Below, in pieces: positions 8,281 through 20,633 of a stretch of 64,000 nucleotides of DNA. The notes under the pieces are model-generated. The model had not been told where the DNA came from. It did no database searches and saw nothing but the letters and a program-made list of their open reading frames with translations. Positions within the stretch are counted from its first letter, which is position 1. Each line of letters starts with the position of its first letter. The stretch lies in assembly GCA_034437275.1 (NCBI GenBank), contig DAOTUD010000141.1:1-64000 (forward strand), written 5' to 3'. This stretch comes from TC-15 sp034437275 (lineage in GTDB: Bacteria; Chloroflexota; Anaerolineae; Aggregatilineales; Aggregatilineaceae). The position numbers were made by a program, and so were the translations under genes.

Positions 8281-9878
8281 TTTTTCGCCACCTTTCGCCT
8301 GCGCTTCGCCGTCTCGATGCACTCACGGCGCGCAATGATCACGGACACGCCGTCGTATTCCAACTCCGCCTGGATGACCTGTACATTCTGCTCATGCTGG
8401 CGCGGCAGCGGCGTGATCACGCGCACATGGTCTTCCGGCACACCCATCCCCACCACGATCCGCTCCAGGTGCCCCTGCGCAGGCGATGTCTGCCCGCCGG
8501 TCATGGCGGTCGTTTCGTTGTCCACGATGATCACCTTGACCGGGGCGTTCTCGTTCACCACGTCGAGCAGCCCCGTCATGCCGGAGTGGCTGAACGTCGA
8601 ATCGCCGATCACGGCGACTGACGGCGTCAGCCCGGCATCGGCGGCCCCTTTGGCCATCGTGATCGACGCGCCCATGTCCACGCACGAATTAATCGCGTTA
8701 TAGGGCGGCAGCGCGCCCAGCGTATAGCACCCGATGTCCGAGAACACACGCCCCTTGCTGTAGCGATCGATGGCCTCATTCAGCGCGCGGTAAGTGTCGC
8801 CATGCGGGCAGCCCTGGCACAACTGCGGCGGACGCCCGGCGATCACCTGTTCCGGCACGCTGTAGGCCGTCTGCGCCGCCTCGTCGCCCAACGCTGCGGC
8901 CACCAGCGACGGGTTGAGTTCGCCGGTGCGCGGCAGCGCGCCATCCAGCCGCCCATGTACGCGGCCCGCGTCGTGCGGATAGCCCCGCAGTCGTTCCTCC
9001 ACCAGCGGATAGCCGTCTTCCAGCACCAGCACCGCGTCGCAGCGATCCACCAGCCGCGCGACAAGCTGCGCCGGCAGTGGGTACTGGCCGATCTTCAGGA
9101 CCGGATGCGGGCAGCCGTCCGGGTAATTCTCCAGCAGGTAGTTGTAGGCAATCCCGCACGCAATGATCCCCAGGCTGGTGTCCGGCCCGTCGTCGTAGCG
9201 GTTGAAGGGCGAGCTGGCCGCCTCGGCTTCGAAGTCCTGCTGCTTATCGAGCAGCTGCGCATAGTTGCGGCGCGAGATGGCTGGCAGCAGCACGAACTGC
9301 TTCAGATTCGACGGCAGCGCCAGCGCCTTTTCGGCGATTGCGGCGCGCGTGGTGATATCGGCACGCGAATGCGAGAGCCGGGTCGTCATGCGCACCAGCA
9401 CCGGAATCGCGTATTTCTCCGACAGTTCGAAAGCGTAGAACGGCATATCGTAGGCTTCTTGCTGGCTGGACGGCTCCAGGATCGGCACGAACGCGAAGCG
9501 CCCATAGTAGCGCGAGTCCTGCTCGTTCTGCGAGGAGTGCATCGACGGATCGTCGGCCACGACGATCATCAACCCGCCGTGCGCCCCGGTAATGGCGGAA
9601 TTCATGAACGGGTCCGCCGCCACATTCAGCCCGACGTGCTTCATGCACACCATCGCACGCTTGCCCGCGTAAGACATGCCCAGCGCCGTCTCCAATGCCG
9701 TTTTCTCATTGGCCGACCATTCGCGGTGTACCCCCCGCGCCGCCGCCTGCCGGGAGCGTTGGATGTACTCGGTGATCTCGGTCGAGGGCGTGCCTGGGTA
9801 AGCATACACGCCGGACAAACCCGCATCCAGCGCGCCTTGTGCAATGGCCTCATTGCCGAGTGGAACAAATTTTTCCAT
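8277..9878 (-). CDS. iorA: Indolepyruvate ferredoxin oxidoreductase, alpha subunit, lacking the C-terminal ferredoxin domain
   Basis: 533 residues. The N-terminal pyrimidine-binding part reads GVYAYPGTPSTEITEYIQ. The TPP-binding part has the metal motif GDSTFSHSGMTGLLDVVNEN. A C-x2-C-x26-C set (CQGCPH ... GCYTLG, about residues 345-375) should hold the cluster next to TPP. The protein ends soon after IIARRECIETAKRRRKVAKK, where canonical IorA (about 600-650 residues) continues into a ferredoxin-like module with two CxxCxxCxxxCP motifs. No such motif occurs here or in the bases before iorB. Electron exit must therefore use the single cluster or another protein. Confidence 0.93.
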   Translation of the reverse strand: MEKFVPLGNEAIAQGALDAGLSGVYAYPGTPSTEITEYIQRSRQAAARGVHREWSANEKTALETALGMSYAGKRAMVCMKHVGLNVAADPFMNSAITGAHGGLMIVVADDPSMHSSQNEQDSRYYGRFAFVPILEPSSQQEAYDMPFYAFELSEKYAIPVLVRMTTRLSHSRADITTRAAIAEKALALPSNLKQFVLLPAISRRNYAQLLDKQQDFEAEAASSPFNRYDDGPDTSLGIIACGIAYNYLLENYPDGCPHPVLKIGQYPLPAQLVARLVDRCDAVLVLEDGYPLVEERLRGYPHDAGRVHGRLDGALPRTGELNPSLVAAALGDEAAQTAYSVPEQVIAGRPPQLCQGCPHGDTYRALNEAIDRYSKGRVFSDIGCYTLGALPPYNAINSCVDMGASITMAKGAADAGLTPSVAVIGDSTFSHSGMTGLLDVVNENAPVKVIIVDNETTAMTGGQTSPAQGHLERIVVGMGVPEDHVRVITPLPRQHEQNVQVIQAELEYDGVSVIIARRECIETAKRRRKVAKK

Positions 9879-10199
9879 GCAGAATCCCTCTCAAATATTC
9901 TTCAAGTTTCCGGGAAACATTCCCGATCTCAGTATATGTGCCCTCGCCCCTGACCAACAGGCCATTCCGACACATCCTGGCCTGCCAAACGATACATCCG
10001 CGCATCCTGATGACAATTTGCGCAATCACGCAAACAACACTAGACGCGCGCGCCTCTTTACAGGTATAATGGCCAACTCGCATATTATCATCGAGAAGGT
10101 TGATCGCTCCGACGGTCACGCCGCTTCATCCTCCGGGGCTACACGCCCGGTCCAACCCGTTGCCTCTATTTCCGTGCCTTAACAAACCAGGAGAGGCAT
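9879..10199. other. Intergenic region between divergent iorA and ABC exporter genes
   Basis: 321 bp without a supported gene. A candidate sigma70-type promoter for the exporter operon lies at 10041-10070 (TAGACG, 18-bp spacer, TATAAT). An SD-like GAGAGGG for iorA sits just upstream of its ATG on the minus strand. I see nothing else of note. Confidence 0.5.
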
Positions 10200-12133
<1,934 letters not shown>

Positions 12134-12137
<4 letters not shown>

Positions 12138-13996
12138 GCATCGACACAGAAAAACCGAAACTCGAACGCCCCATCTTTGAGACGCTCGTCCGGCTGCTGA
12201 GCTTTGTCCGGCCCTATCGCCGGCGCATGATCGGCGTCGTGATCCTGATGCTCATCACGTCGCTGGCGGTGCTGGTCGCCCCGGCCCTGGTCCGGCAGGC
12301 AATCAACGAGGGCATGGCCAAGCGAAACACCGACGCCCTGATCCTGTTCAGCCTGCTGTACCTGGGCGTGCGCATCGTCGAAGCGGTCGGGCTGCGCTTG
12401 CAGCTTTTCAACATGATCTGGATCGGCCAGCACGCCATCATGACCGTGCGCCAGAAGCTTTTCTACAAATACATGGACCTCAACCTGTCCTACTACGATC
12501 ACAACCGGGTGGGGGACATGATGGCCCGCATCACCGAGGACAGCCGTTCGCTGCAAAACTTCATCACCTGGGCGGTGATCAACACCATCAGCAACACCTT
12601 CACGCTGATCGGGATCATCGCCATGATGCTGCTGTTCGACTGGACGCTGGCTTGGCTCACCTTCACCATCCTGCCGCCGATGGTGGCACTCACCTTTTGG
12701 TGGCGCAAAAAGTCGGCCAAACGCTACCGCGCCGTCCGCGAGGCGGTCGGCGTAGTGTCGGCCACGCTCCAGGAAAACCTGGCCGGGATGCGCATCGTGC
12801 AGGCCTTCGTGCGCGAGTACAAAGAGCAGGCCCGCTTCCGCGAGGTCGCCACCACCGAACTCGACGCCAGCCTGCGCGCCGACAAACTGGCCTCGATCTT
12901 CCTGCCGGGCATCGACCTGATCTCGCAAATCGGGATCGCGATTGTGGTCGGAGTCGGCGGTGCGCGCGTGCTCAGCGGCGATATCAGCGCCGGGACGCTG
13001 GTCGCCTTCCTGCTTTATCTCAACCTGTTTTTTGACCCGATCCGCGACCTGGCGATGCGCCTGGACCAGTTCCAGGAAGCCGCCGCCGCGGGCGAGCGCA
13101 TCCTCAACGTACTGGACACCGACCCCGATATCGTCGACGCGCCCGACGCCAGCGAACTGTCGGCCATCCAGGGCGCTGTCGAGATGCACGACGTCAGCTT
13201 CTACTACACCAAGCCCAACGACGACAAGCCGGTTGTGCTGGGGGCCAACGGCAGCGGAGCCGGGGACGGCAAAGAACCCGATGACATCGACACCGAGGAA
13301 GCGAACATCCTGCACGACATCGAGCTGGTGGTCAAGCCCGGCGAGACGGTCGCGCTGGTCGGGCACACCGGGGCCGGCAAAAGCACCCTGGTCCGGCTGC
13401 TGGGCCGCTTCTACGAGCCGCAGTCCGGCGAAATTCTGTTCGACGACGTCAATATCGCCGGGGTGACGCTGCACTCGCTGCGCGACCAGATGGCCTGGGT
13501 GCCACAGGATACCGGCCTGTTCGCCACCACGATCAAGGAGAACCTGCGTTATGGTCGGCTGGATGCTAACGAGGAGGACATCATCGCCGCCGCCCAGGAA
13601 ACCGGCGCGCACGAGTTCATCATGCAGCTTCCCAAAGCCTACGAAACCGACGTCGAAGAAGGCGGGTCACGGCTGAGCACCGGCCAGCGCCAGTTGATCT
13701 CGTTCACGCGCGCCTTGCTGGCCGACCCCGCGATCATCATCCTGGACGAAGCCACCAGCAGCGTCGACACCGTCACCGAAATCCAGATGCAGGCTGCGCT
13801 GGGCAAGCTGCTGCAAGGGCGCACATCGTTTGTGATCGCGCACCGCCTCAGCACCATCATCCGCGCCGATCAGGTGATTGTGCTGGACCATGGCCGCATC
13901 ATCGAGCGCGGCACGCACGAGGAACTGCTGGCGCAGAAGGGCCACTATCATCACCTGTATACCACCCAACTGCAGGGTGGCGAGGCGGAAAGTTAG
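12134..13996 (+). CDS. Heterodimeric ABC exporter half, catalytic-site subunit
   Basis: 620 residues: type 1 exporter membrane domain (about 25-335) and NBD (about 365-610). Walker A GHTGAGKST, Walker B with catalytic Glu (AIIILDEATSSVD) and switch His (FVIAHRLSTI) are intact, but the ABC signature is LSTGQRQ rather than LSGGQ. This mirrors the upstream partner, so the pair would form one consensus and one degenerate ATP site. An acidic insertion (about 365-395, GANGSGAGDGKEPDDIDTEE) precedes the Walker A strand. Start ATG 12134 overlaps the upstream stop. Confidence 0.95.
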
Positions 13997-14169
13997 CCGC
14001 CCACACGTCCCTGCCCTTGTCACCTTGAACACCCCGGTTTTCCCCGGGGCAAACTCATGTCAGGCAGCAGTAGGTAAATCATTGTAGACAAATCAGCATT
14101 TTTCGTTCAAAATAGCGGACTGATCAACATACGGGGAAAACAGACCAACATCCGAAAGGACACATTATC

Positions 14170-15576
14170 GTGATAAAACGCAGCACCCTATTTTACAGTG
14201 TAATCGCAGCCCTGATCGTGCTCGTCGGGCTAACACCCTTCGCCGCCAACGCCGGCTCCACACCTGCCGGCCAGCTCGAATCGGCGCAGCAAGAACCGAC
14301 CACCACGCCAGAGGACCCGACCTGGCTGGCGTTTGTCGCCGCCCGCGCCGCGCTCGAGGAAAAGATTAACGCAGACCTGACTTATGTCAAGCGCTGGTAC
14401 TATGAAGAATCCGAGTTCGAAGAAGGCATCGACTCGTGTGCCACGCTGCCGGAAGGTGAATCGCCACGCAACGTGTATTTTGGCTGGCGCTTCCTGATCA
14501 CCACCCTGGGCGGGGCCACCTACGAAGTCCGCACCAGCTTCAACTACCAGATCATCGCCGTGTGTGACGAAGTGACCGTCGATGCGGGCGATGCAGGCGG
14601 CGGTGTTGAGGCCGACCCCGATCCCAGCCTGCCAGACCCGGTCGCCGGCGCGGCCAACACTGGCGCGTTTGAGTTGGGCGGCCAGGTCACCGGCCTGGAC
14701 CCCGATACGGTCGCCGCCATGAACACGGCCAAGATGAAGTGGGTCAAGTACCAGTTGGGCGTCGGCCAGGAAGGCACCAACCTGATCAGCGATGCACACG
14801 GTAAAGGGTTCAAAATCCTGTTCTCGGTGATCGGTGATAAAGACCGGATCATGGACCCCACCTACCAGGACACCTACGCCAGTTTCGTCGCCGGGCTGGC
14901 CTCTGCCGGGGTCGACGCTATCGAAGTCTGGAACGAGCAGAACATCGACCGCGAATGGCCCGCCGGGCAGATCAACGGCGCGAACTACGTGCCGCTGCTG
15001 GCCAAGTCGTTCAACGCGATCAAGGCCGCCAACCCCGACACGCTGGTGATCACCGGCGCGCTGGCTCCGACCGGCTTCTTCGGGACGGCAGGCTGCACCG
15101 ACCAGGGCTGCAACGACGACGTCTACACCCAGCAGATGGCCGCCGCTGGCGCAGGCCAGTACGCGGACTGCATCGGCGTCCACTACAACGAGGGCACCGT
15201 CGCACCCAGCAGCAGCACCGGTTCCGCCCAGGGCGACAACTACCCCACGCGCTACTTTGGTACCATGCTCAGCCGGGCGATTGGCCCCTTCGGCGGTAAG
15301 CAGGCGTGCTTCACCGAATTGGGCTACCTGACGCCGGAAGGCTACGGTACGCTGCCCGGCGGGTTTGCCTGGGCCGCTGACACCAGCATTGCCGAACAAG
15401 CCGCCTGGCTGGCCGAAGCTGCCACCATTGCGGCCAGCAGCGGCAACGTCCGCCTGATGATCGTCTTTAATGTGAACTTCACCTACTGGAGCAACGATCC
15501 ACAGGCCGGGTACGCTATCATCCGCGCCGACGACTCATGCCCCGCCTGCCAGACGCTGGCGACGGTCATGCAGTAA
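14170..15576 (+). CDS. Secreted glycoside hydrolase-like TIM-barrel protein
   Basis: 468 residues from a GTG with AAAGGA upstream. There is a signal peptide to about residue 28 (LTPFAANA), then a Thr/Pro region and an N-terminal domain. The C-terminal half (about 185-468) resembles clan-A glycoside hydrolases (GH39/GH5-like): IEVWNEQNIDREWP supplies the acid/base Glu after Asn, and CFTELGYLTPEG is a good nucleophile candidate. It probably hydrolyses a polysaccharide outside the cell. I cannot assign a GH family or substrate from sequence alone. It is followed by a terminator-like hairpin. Confidence 0.75.
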   Translation: MIKRSTLFYSVIAALIVLVGLTPFAANAGSTPAGQLESAQQEPTTTPEDPTWLAFVAARAALEEKINADLTYVKRWYYEESEFEEGIDSCATLPEGESPRNVYFGWRFLITTLGGATYEVRTSFNYQIIAVCDEVTVDAGDAGGGVEADPDPSLPDPVAGAANTGAFELGGQVTGLDPDTVAAMNTAKMKWVKYQLGVGQEGTNLISDAHGKGFKILFSVIGDKDRIMDPTYQDTYASFVAGLASAGVDAIEVWNEQNIDREWPAGQINGANYVPLLAKSFNAIKAANPDTLVITGALAPTGFFGTAGCTDQGCNDDVYTQQMAAAGAGQYADCIGVHYNEGTVAPSSSTGSAQGDNYPTRYFGTMLSRAIGPFGGKQACFTELGYLTPEGYGTLPGGFAWAADTSIAEQAAWLAEAATIAASSGNVRLMIVFNVNFTYWSNDPQAGYAIIRADDSCPACQTLATVMQ

Positions 15577-15609
15577 AAGTCGTTCGCCGCCAACTGGATG
15601 CGCTACAAT

Positions 15610-15655
15610 CGGGACGTCTCAGGCAGTCTGGGGCGTCCCGCTGCTTACCTTTTTT
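15610..15655 (+). terminator. Possible intrinsic terminator
   Basis: CGGGACG (15610-15616) pairs with CGTCCCG (15634-15640), followed after nine bases by six T residues (15650-15655). The gap before the T-run and the 17-base loop make this moderate. Confidence 0.5.
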
Positions 15656-15775
15656 AACTACCAGGCAGGAATTTACGAAAAATTTATTCGATGTTTACAA
15701 ATACGGTGTATACTTTTTCTAAACAAACACCTAACATTCTGCTCCGACCTGTTGACCAGACGGGCAAAAGGAACC

Positions 15776-17800
15776 ATGCAGCTCAAACCCGGTGAGAGCA
15801 TCGATGAATATCGCATCCTCGAGGTCATCGGCAGCGGCGGCTTCAGCGTCGTATACCGGGCTGAAGACACAAACCTGATGCGCCCCGTGGCTATCAAACA
15901 ACTTAGCCCGGAAATTTTCTCCGAAGAAGCGACCCGCGAATGGTTCGTGCGCGAGGCCCGGCTGTCGGCCAGCCTGAATCATCCCAACATCGTCGCCATC
16001 TATGCCCTGCGCGAACAGGGCGACGCGCTGTTCCTGGTGATGGAATACCTGCCCGGCGGCGACCTGCACGAACTGATCGAAGAACAAGGCCCGCTCAGCC
16101 GCAGCATCTTCCTGAAGGTCGCCGCGAATATGTGCCACGCGCTGGAAACGCTCCACGTGCGCAACGTGATCCACCGCGACATCAAACCGGAAAACATCCT
16201 GATCGGCCCCGAAGACCAGTTCAAGCTGGCCGACTTCGGGCTGGCCCACATTCGACAGGCCCATCAAGACGCGCTCAGCGATGCGTCCGGCCCGCAGCCC
16301 GGCACGCTGCTGTATATGTCCCCGGAGCAGGCGCTCGGCCAGGAGATCACCGTCCGCTCGGATATCTATTCACTGGCAGTCGTGCTCTACGAGGCCATGT
16401 CGGGCCACTACTACCTGGATTTCGATGAAGACTCCGACGATGACGACGAACTGACCCAGGCTATCGTCGAGGCCGATCCGCGGCCCATCGCCCGCCATCA
16501 CGAATCCCTGCCCCGCGAAGTCATCGAACCGCTGCTGCGTGCGCTGAGCAAAAAACCCGGCGACCGTCCGGCCACCGCCCGCGCCTTCCTGGGCGAGATC
16601 AAAAGCGCCATCTCGCGCAGCAAACGCTCCACGCTCTCCCAAAAGCGGCACGAACTCGACGTCCAGCCGCCGGAGACCCCGCTAGAGCTGCTGCGCCAGC
16701 TTTACGCCGTCCGCACGCTGCGCGACGCACAAAACAAGCCCGATCAGGCCCAGGAGCAGCTACAACTGATCTGGGAAATGTCGCCCGGCGTGCCGGAAGT
16801 CGCAGCAGAATGGGGCGAGACGCTGGTCGCCCTGGGCGACATCCACGATGGCCGGCAGTGGCTTGAGCGTGCGATCCGCATCAAGCCCGATCTACCGTTC
16901 GCCCAGCTTGCCCTGGCCGATATTTATCGCGATGTGGACGAAAGCAACGACGAAGCCGACGATGCCGTGATCGAAGCGATCCACGCCGATCCCGATCTGG
17001 TCTATGCCGTGTTGTATGAGGATATTGACGCCGCCCTGGACGGAGACGAGGGGGACTTCGACGCCTATGTCGCGCTGTTCGAGCGCGCCGCCGAGGAGCA
17101 GCCCCGCGCCGATATCTTCCACAACCTGGGCCAGGTGCTGGCACTCGCCGAAAGGCGCGAAGATGACAGCATCGCCGCCTTCGAAAAAGCTATCGCCCTG
17201 GACCCCGATTACGCCCCAGCCTATGTCGGGCTGGGCAGCCTGCTAAGCGAACTCGAGCAGTATCAGGACGCCATCGAGCTGCTCGAACAGGCCACCCACC
17301 ACACCTTCCCTGATGTCCCGGCGGAAGACTGGCACAAAGCCAACACGATCTACCTGCTGCCCCATGCTTATTTGGCGCTGGCCGTCGCCTATGCCGAATC
17401 CGGCCAGTTCGAGAACAGCGCCATCGCGGCCTGCATGGTGCTGGAGATGGCCCCGTCAGAACTCGAAACCGAGGGGCCGGTCCTGTTGGAAACTTACCTG
17501 GAAGCCGCTGAAACCTGGATCAAAGCCGGGCAGCATTTGCGCGCTTACAAGTTCCTGAACCAGATCATTCCCCTGGCCGCACATTGGGGCCAGTACAAAG
17601 TGTTCATGCTGCTGGGCATCACCCAAAGCAAGATCGGCGCGGAATATCGCCGCAAGCGCCAATGGGAAGACGCGGTCGGCTGGCTGAAGGCGGGCCTGTC
17701 CAACCTGAACCGCACCGGCAACAACGACGGCAAAGCGAAACGCCTTGCCGCCGAAGCCCATCACGAATTAGAAAAAGCCGAACGCCGCCAGGAACACTGA
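15776..17800 (+). CDS. Ser/Thr protein kinase with C-terminal TPR repeats
   Basis: 674 residues from ATG 15776, preferred over an upstream TTG because AAAAGG precedes it. The kinase domain (about 10-275) has the glycine loop IGSGGFSVVYRAED, the Lys in VAIKQL, the catalytic loop HRDIKPENILI, DFG in LADFGLAH and SPEQ in place of APE. Residues 300-660 form helical TPR-type repeats (for example PGVPEVAAEWGETLVALGDI). No membrane segment is evident, so it should be cytosolic, unlike the kinase at 26866. TPRs usually dock client proteins. Its substrate is unknown. Confidence 0.93.
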   Translation: MQLKPGESIDEYRILEVIGSGGFSVVYRAEDTNLMRPVAIKQLSPEIFSEEATREWFVREARLSASLNHPNIVAIYALREQGDALFLVMEYLPGGDLHELIEEQGPLSRSIFLKVAANMCHALETLHVRNVIHRDIKPENILIGPEDQFKLADFGLAHIRQAHQDALSDASGPQPGTLLYMSPEQALGQEITVRSDIYSLAVVLYEAMSGHYYLDFDEDSDDDDELTQAIVEADPRPIARHHESLPREVIEPLLRALSKKPGDRPATARAFLGEIKSAISRSKRSTLSQKRHELDVQPPETPLELLRQLYAVRTLRDAQNKPDQAQEQLQLIWEMSPGVPEVAAEWGETLVALGDIHDGRQWLERAIRIKPDLPFAQLALADIYRDVDESNDEADDAVIEAIHADPDLVYAVLYEDIDAALDGDEGDFDAYVALFERAAEEQPRADIFHNLGQVLALAERREDDSIAAFEKAIALDPDYAPAYVGLGSLLSELEQYQDAIELLEQATHHTFPDVPAEDWHKANTIYLLPHAYLALAVAYAESGQFENSAIAACMVLEMAPSELETEGPVLLETYLEAAETWIKAGQHLRAYKFLNQIIPLAAHWGQYKVFMLLGITQSKIGAEYRRKRQWEDAVGWLKAGLSNLNRTGNNDGKAKRLAAEAHHELEKAERRQEH

Positions 17801-17813
17801 CCCCGCCGCAACC

Positions 17814-19010
17814 CTAGTATTCGGTGCGGAAAGTATACATCAGCGTCAACTGCTCGCCCGCCGGCACACTCACTTCCCAGCGCAGCAGGTTATCCTGCCC
17901 GCGCTCCGGCTGGTAATCGCCTTCGTACGCGAACTGCCACGCACCATCTTCCCACCTGTCCAACACTGTGAGCGTCAGGTCGTCTTCGCTGTGGTTGGTG
18001 ATCTCCAACACGACGACGTTCTCGTAATAGTCATTCCACGCCGGGACATACGTCTGGCTGGCCGTGCGGCGCACCCGCACATCTGGCAGGCTGCCGACCG
18101 TCACACTGCCTTCGCTGCCGACCGGCGTCGTCTCGATGAAGTCGCTACCCCGGAACAGTCCGTCCTGGTAATTGCGCACCACGCCTTCCGCCAGGGGCAC
18201 ATCGGTGTCATTCAGCACCTTGTAGATCACGTCGACTTCCGGGGCACCGCTGGCATTCCACACCAGCACGCGCCGCGCACCCAGCGATGCATCCGCCAGG
18301 TTCGCGAAAACGATATCCCCCGGCTGCGCCGTCACCGGCCCCAACGAGTAGACGTGCTGCAAGTCCACCTGCCCCACGCCAATCGCCGGCAGCGCGACCG
18401 CTTCGTCATAGCCGACGGCGTACTGGTTCATCGTCACCTGCGACACCTGGTCCACCTGCTCCGTCAGGTCCACGCGCCCGGCCACCAGGTACACCGTCGC
18501 CGCGTCGAGTACCAGCGCGGCATTGCGAATCTCGGCGAAAAACGCCAGCTTCACCGACTGCTCGTCAATGATCTGCATGTCATAGGTCGGCGTCCAGCGT
18601 GCGCCGGGCAGCAGATACTCCAGCGTAACTTCGCGCATGTCCGCATCCGGATCGAGCGCCTCCCACGACAGGACAAACACCGCCCCTCCGCCCGAAGACC
18701 AGGGACTTGCGGCATCCATCTGCTGCGGCGTGACGCGGTAATTGCGCACGCGCGCCCCGTTTTCGGTCAGCATCAGCGTGTTGATGAACGTGCCCGGCGG
18801 CAGCAGCACGCGCGTCTCCTGCCCAACCGGCAGTGTGACCGTGTCCCGCGCAAACGCGATGTCGCTCAGGTACAGCGCCACCTCATCCGGACGGCTCTCG
18901 TAATAAATGCCGCCCCCGGACGCGCTGCCGCTGGCCGTTCCTGGCGCAGCAAACAGCACACTCCCCACGAGCGCCACCAATACACCTGCAAACACAACCC
19001 AGCGTTTCAT
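17814..19010 (-). CDS. DUF4139 domain secreted protein
   Basis: 398 residues from ATG 19010 (GGAG upstream; a GTG one codon earlier is also possible). There is a signal peptide (MKRWVVFAGVLVALVGSVLF). The body is beta-rich and matches the C-terminal half of MuiA-type DUF4139 proteins: LEYLLPGARWTPTYDMQI, then VTMNQYAVGYDEAVALPA, and an end reading LLRWEVSVPAGEQLTLMYTF. The N-terminal coiled coil of full MuiA proteins is missing. Function is not established; it is likely an envelope protein. It lies 115 bp after the histidine kinase gene on the same strand and may be its target. Confidence 0.8.
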   Translation of the reverse strand: MKRWVVFAGVLVALVGSVLFAAPGTASGSASGGGIYYESRPDEVALYLSDIAFARDTVTLPVGQETRVLLPPGTFINTLMLTENGARVRNYRVTPQQMDAASPWSSGGGAVFVLSWEALDPDADMREVTLEYLLPGARWTPTYDMQIIDEQSVKLAFFAEIRNAALVLDAATVYLVAGRVDLTEQVDQVSQVTMNQYAVGYDEAVALPAIGVGQVDLQHVYSLGPVTAQPGDIVFANLADASLGARRVLVWNASGAPEVDVIYKVLNDTDVPLAEGVVRNYQDGLFRGSDFIETTPVGSEGSVTVGSLPDVRVRRTASQTYVPAWNDYYENVVVLEITNHSEDDLTLTVLDRWEDGAWQFAYEGDYQPERGQDNLLRWEVSVPAGEQLTLMYTFRTEY

Positions 19011-19125
19011 CACAATCTCCTTTTACTTTGTCTGCAACATACAGCATCTATCGTACGCCAATTGTGTGACAGGCATGTGACAAACACACGGCAGCCGGCG
19101 CACAATTCCGCGCGCACATGGCACA

Positions 19126-20583
19126 TCACGCACACGGCAGCGTAAAGCTGGCGATGGTGCCGGCCCCTTCCTGGCTTTCGAGCCACAACCGCCCGCCGTG
19201 CGCCTTCACCAGCGACTCGGCAATCGCCAGCCCCAGCCCACTGCCGCCCTGCCCCCATGCGCGCGCTTTGTCCGCCCGGTAGAAGCGCTGGCCGATGCGC
19301 GCCAGTTCATCCGACGCGATGCCGAACCCGTTGTCCTGCACCTGTAACAACACCATGTGGTCCGCCTGCTCCGCAACCCGGACGGTGATCGGGCTGCCGG
19401 TGGGCGAATATTTATCCGCGTTGTCCAGCAAGTTCACCAGCACCTGCGTCACCCGGTCGCTATCGGCCCAGGCGGGCGGCACACCGTCCACCGCCTCGAT
19501 CTGAACGAGATGCGCGCCGGTCCTGAACGCCAGCCGGGACAGCGCCGCCTCGACCAGCACGCGCACATCGACCGCCGCACGGCGCAGCGTCAGGGCTTCT
19601 GCATCCACGCGCGACAGCAGCAGCAAATCCTGCACCAGCCGGATCAAGCGGTCGGTTTCCCTCTCGATGGTAGCCAGGAACGAATCGCGCACGCCGGGAT
19701 CGCCCGCCGCCCCGTCGCGCAGCGTCTCGACCGTGCCCTTGATCGCCGTCAGCGGGGTGCGCAGTTCGTGCGACACGTTCGCTACAAAATCCGTCTGCAT
19801 CCGGTCTGCCGCGCGCAGCCGGGCCGCCATGTCGTTGAACGCCCGCGCCAGCCGGCCCATCTCGTCGCGGGAACGCACCGGGACAGCCTGCTCGAAGTCG
19901 CCCTGGGCGATCCCGCCGACGGCAGCCGTCAGGCGGCGCAGCGGACGCGCCATCGCCCCCGCCAGTCCCAGCCCGACCAGCCCGGACAGCACCAGCCCGA
20001 CCCCCGTCGCCAGCAGCCACTGCTCGCGCAGATCGCCCAGCACCGCCGTGATGTCATCCAACGGCTGGCTCAGGTAAACAATGCCGATCAACTGCTCGTC
20101 AACCTGCACGGGCAGTGCCAGGTGCATCCGGTCATCGGCTTCATCGGTACGGCTGGCGTGCTGGCCACTCACCGCCTGCTCGACCAACCGGGACCCGGCC
20201 AGATTGCGCCCGACGTCGGCCTGCCACGAATCGACCAGCACCGCCCCTTGCGGATTCAGCACCCGGATGCGCGTGTTGAGTTGGGTCCCCAATTGGAAGG
20301 ACGCATCGGCCAGCCCCGGCACATCGTCAGCCTGGATGTACAGGTTGCTCAACTGCTGCTGCTGCACCGCGTTATAGGCCGGCGCCTGGCTCTCGACGGT
20401 CGGCAGCGGGGCGGCGGTCGTCTCCGCGACAAGCGCCTGCGCCGTGATGCGCGCCTGGGCCAGCAGGCTGTCTTCTGCCGCCTGCAAAAAGTAGTCTTCG
20501 ACCAGCGACAGCAGCACAAACCCCGACAGCCCCATCGCCAGGATGATCACGGCCAGATGGCTGAACATTAAGCGGACACGCAT
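19126..20583 (-). CDS. Sensor histidine kinase (PhoR/HAMP type)
   Basis: 485 residues: TM1 (about 8-28), an extracytoplasmic sensor of about 140 residues, TM2 (about 170-192), HAMP (about 195-247), HisKA with phospho-acceptor FVANVSHELRTPLTAIKGTV, and HATPase with NLLDNADKYSPTG (N box), DNGFGI (G1) and GGSGLGLAI (G2). Start ATG 20583 has GGAGAGG upstream. Partner of the response regulator 50 bp upstream. PhoR/ResE-like architecture is common in envelope or phosphate signalling, but the stimulus is unknown. Confidence 0.95.
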   Translation of the reverse strand: MRVRLMFSHLAVIILAMGLSGFVLLSLVEDYFLQAAEDSLLAQARITAQALVAETTAAPLPTVESQAPAYNAVQQQQLSNLYIQADDVPGLADASFQLGTQLNTRIRVLNPQGAVLVDSWQADVGRNLAGSRLVEQAVSGQHASRTDEADDRMHLALPVQVDEQLIGIVYLSQPLDDITAVLGDLREQWLLATGVGLVLSGLVGLGLAGAMARPLRRLTAAVGGIAQGDFEQAVPVRSRDEMGRLARAFNDMAARLRAADRMQTDFVANVSHELRTPLTAIKGTVETLRDGAAGDPGVRDSFLATIERETDRLIRLVQDLLLLSRVDAEALTLRRAAVDVRVLVEAALSRLAFRTGAHLVQIEAVDGVPPAWADSDRVTQVLVNLLDNADKYSPTGSPITVRVAEQADHMVLLQVQDNGFGIASDELARIGQRFYRADKARAWGQGGSGLGLAIAESLVKAHGGRLWLESQEGAGTIASFTLPCA

Positions 20584-20633
20584 CGTCCTCTCCTTTCCTT
20601 TTCACCCTTCGCCGGCGAGTCCCCCCTGCCAGC

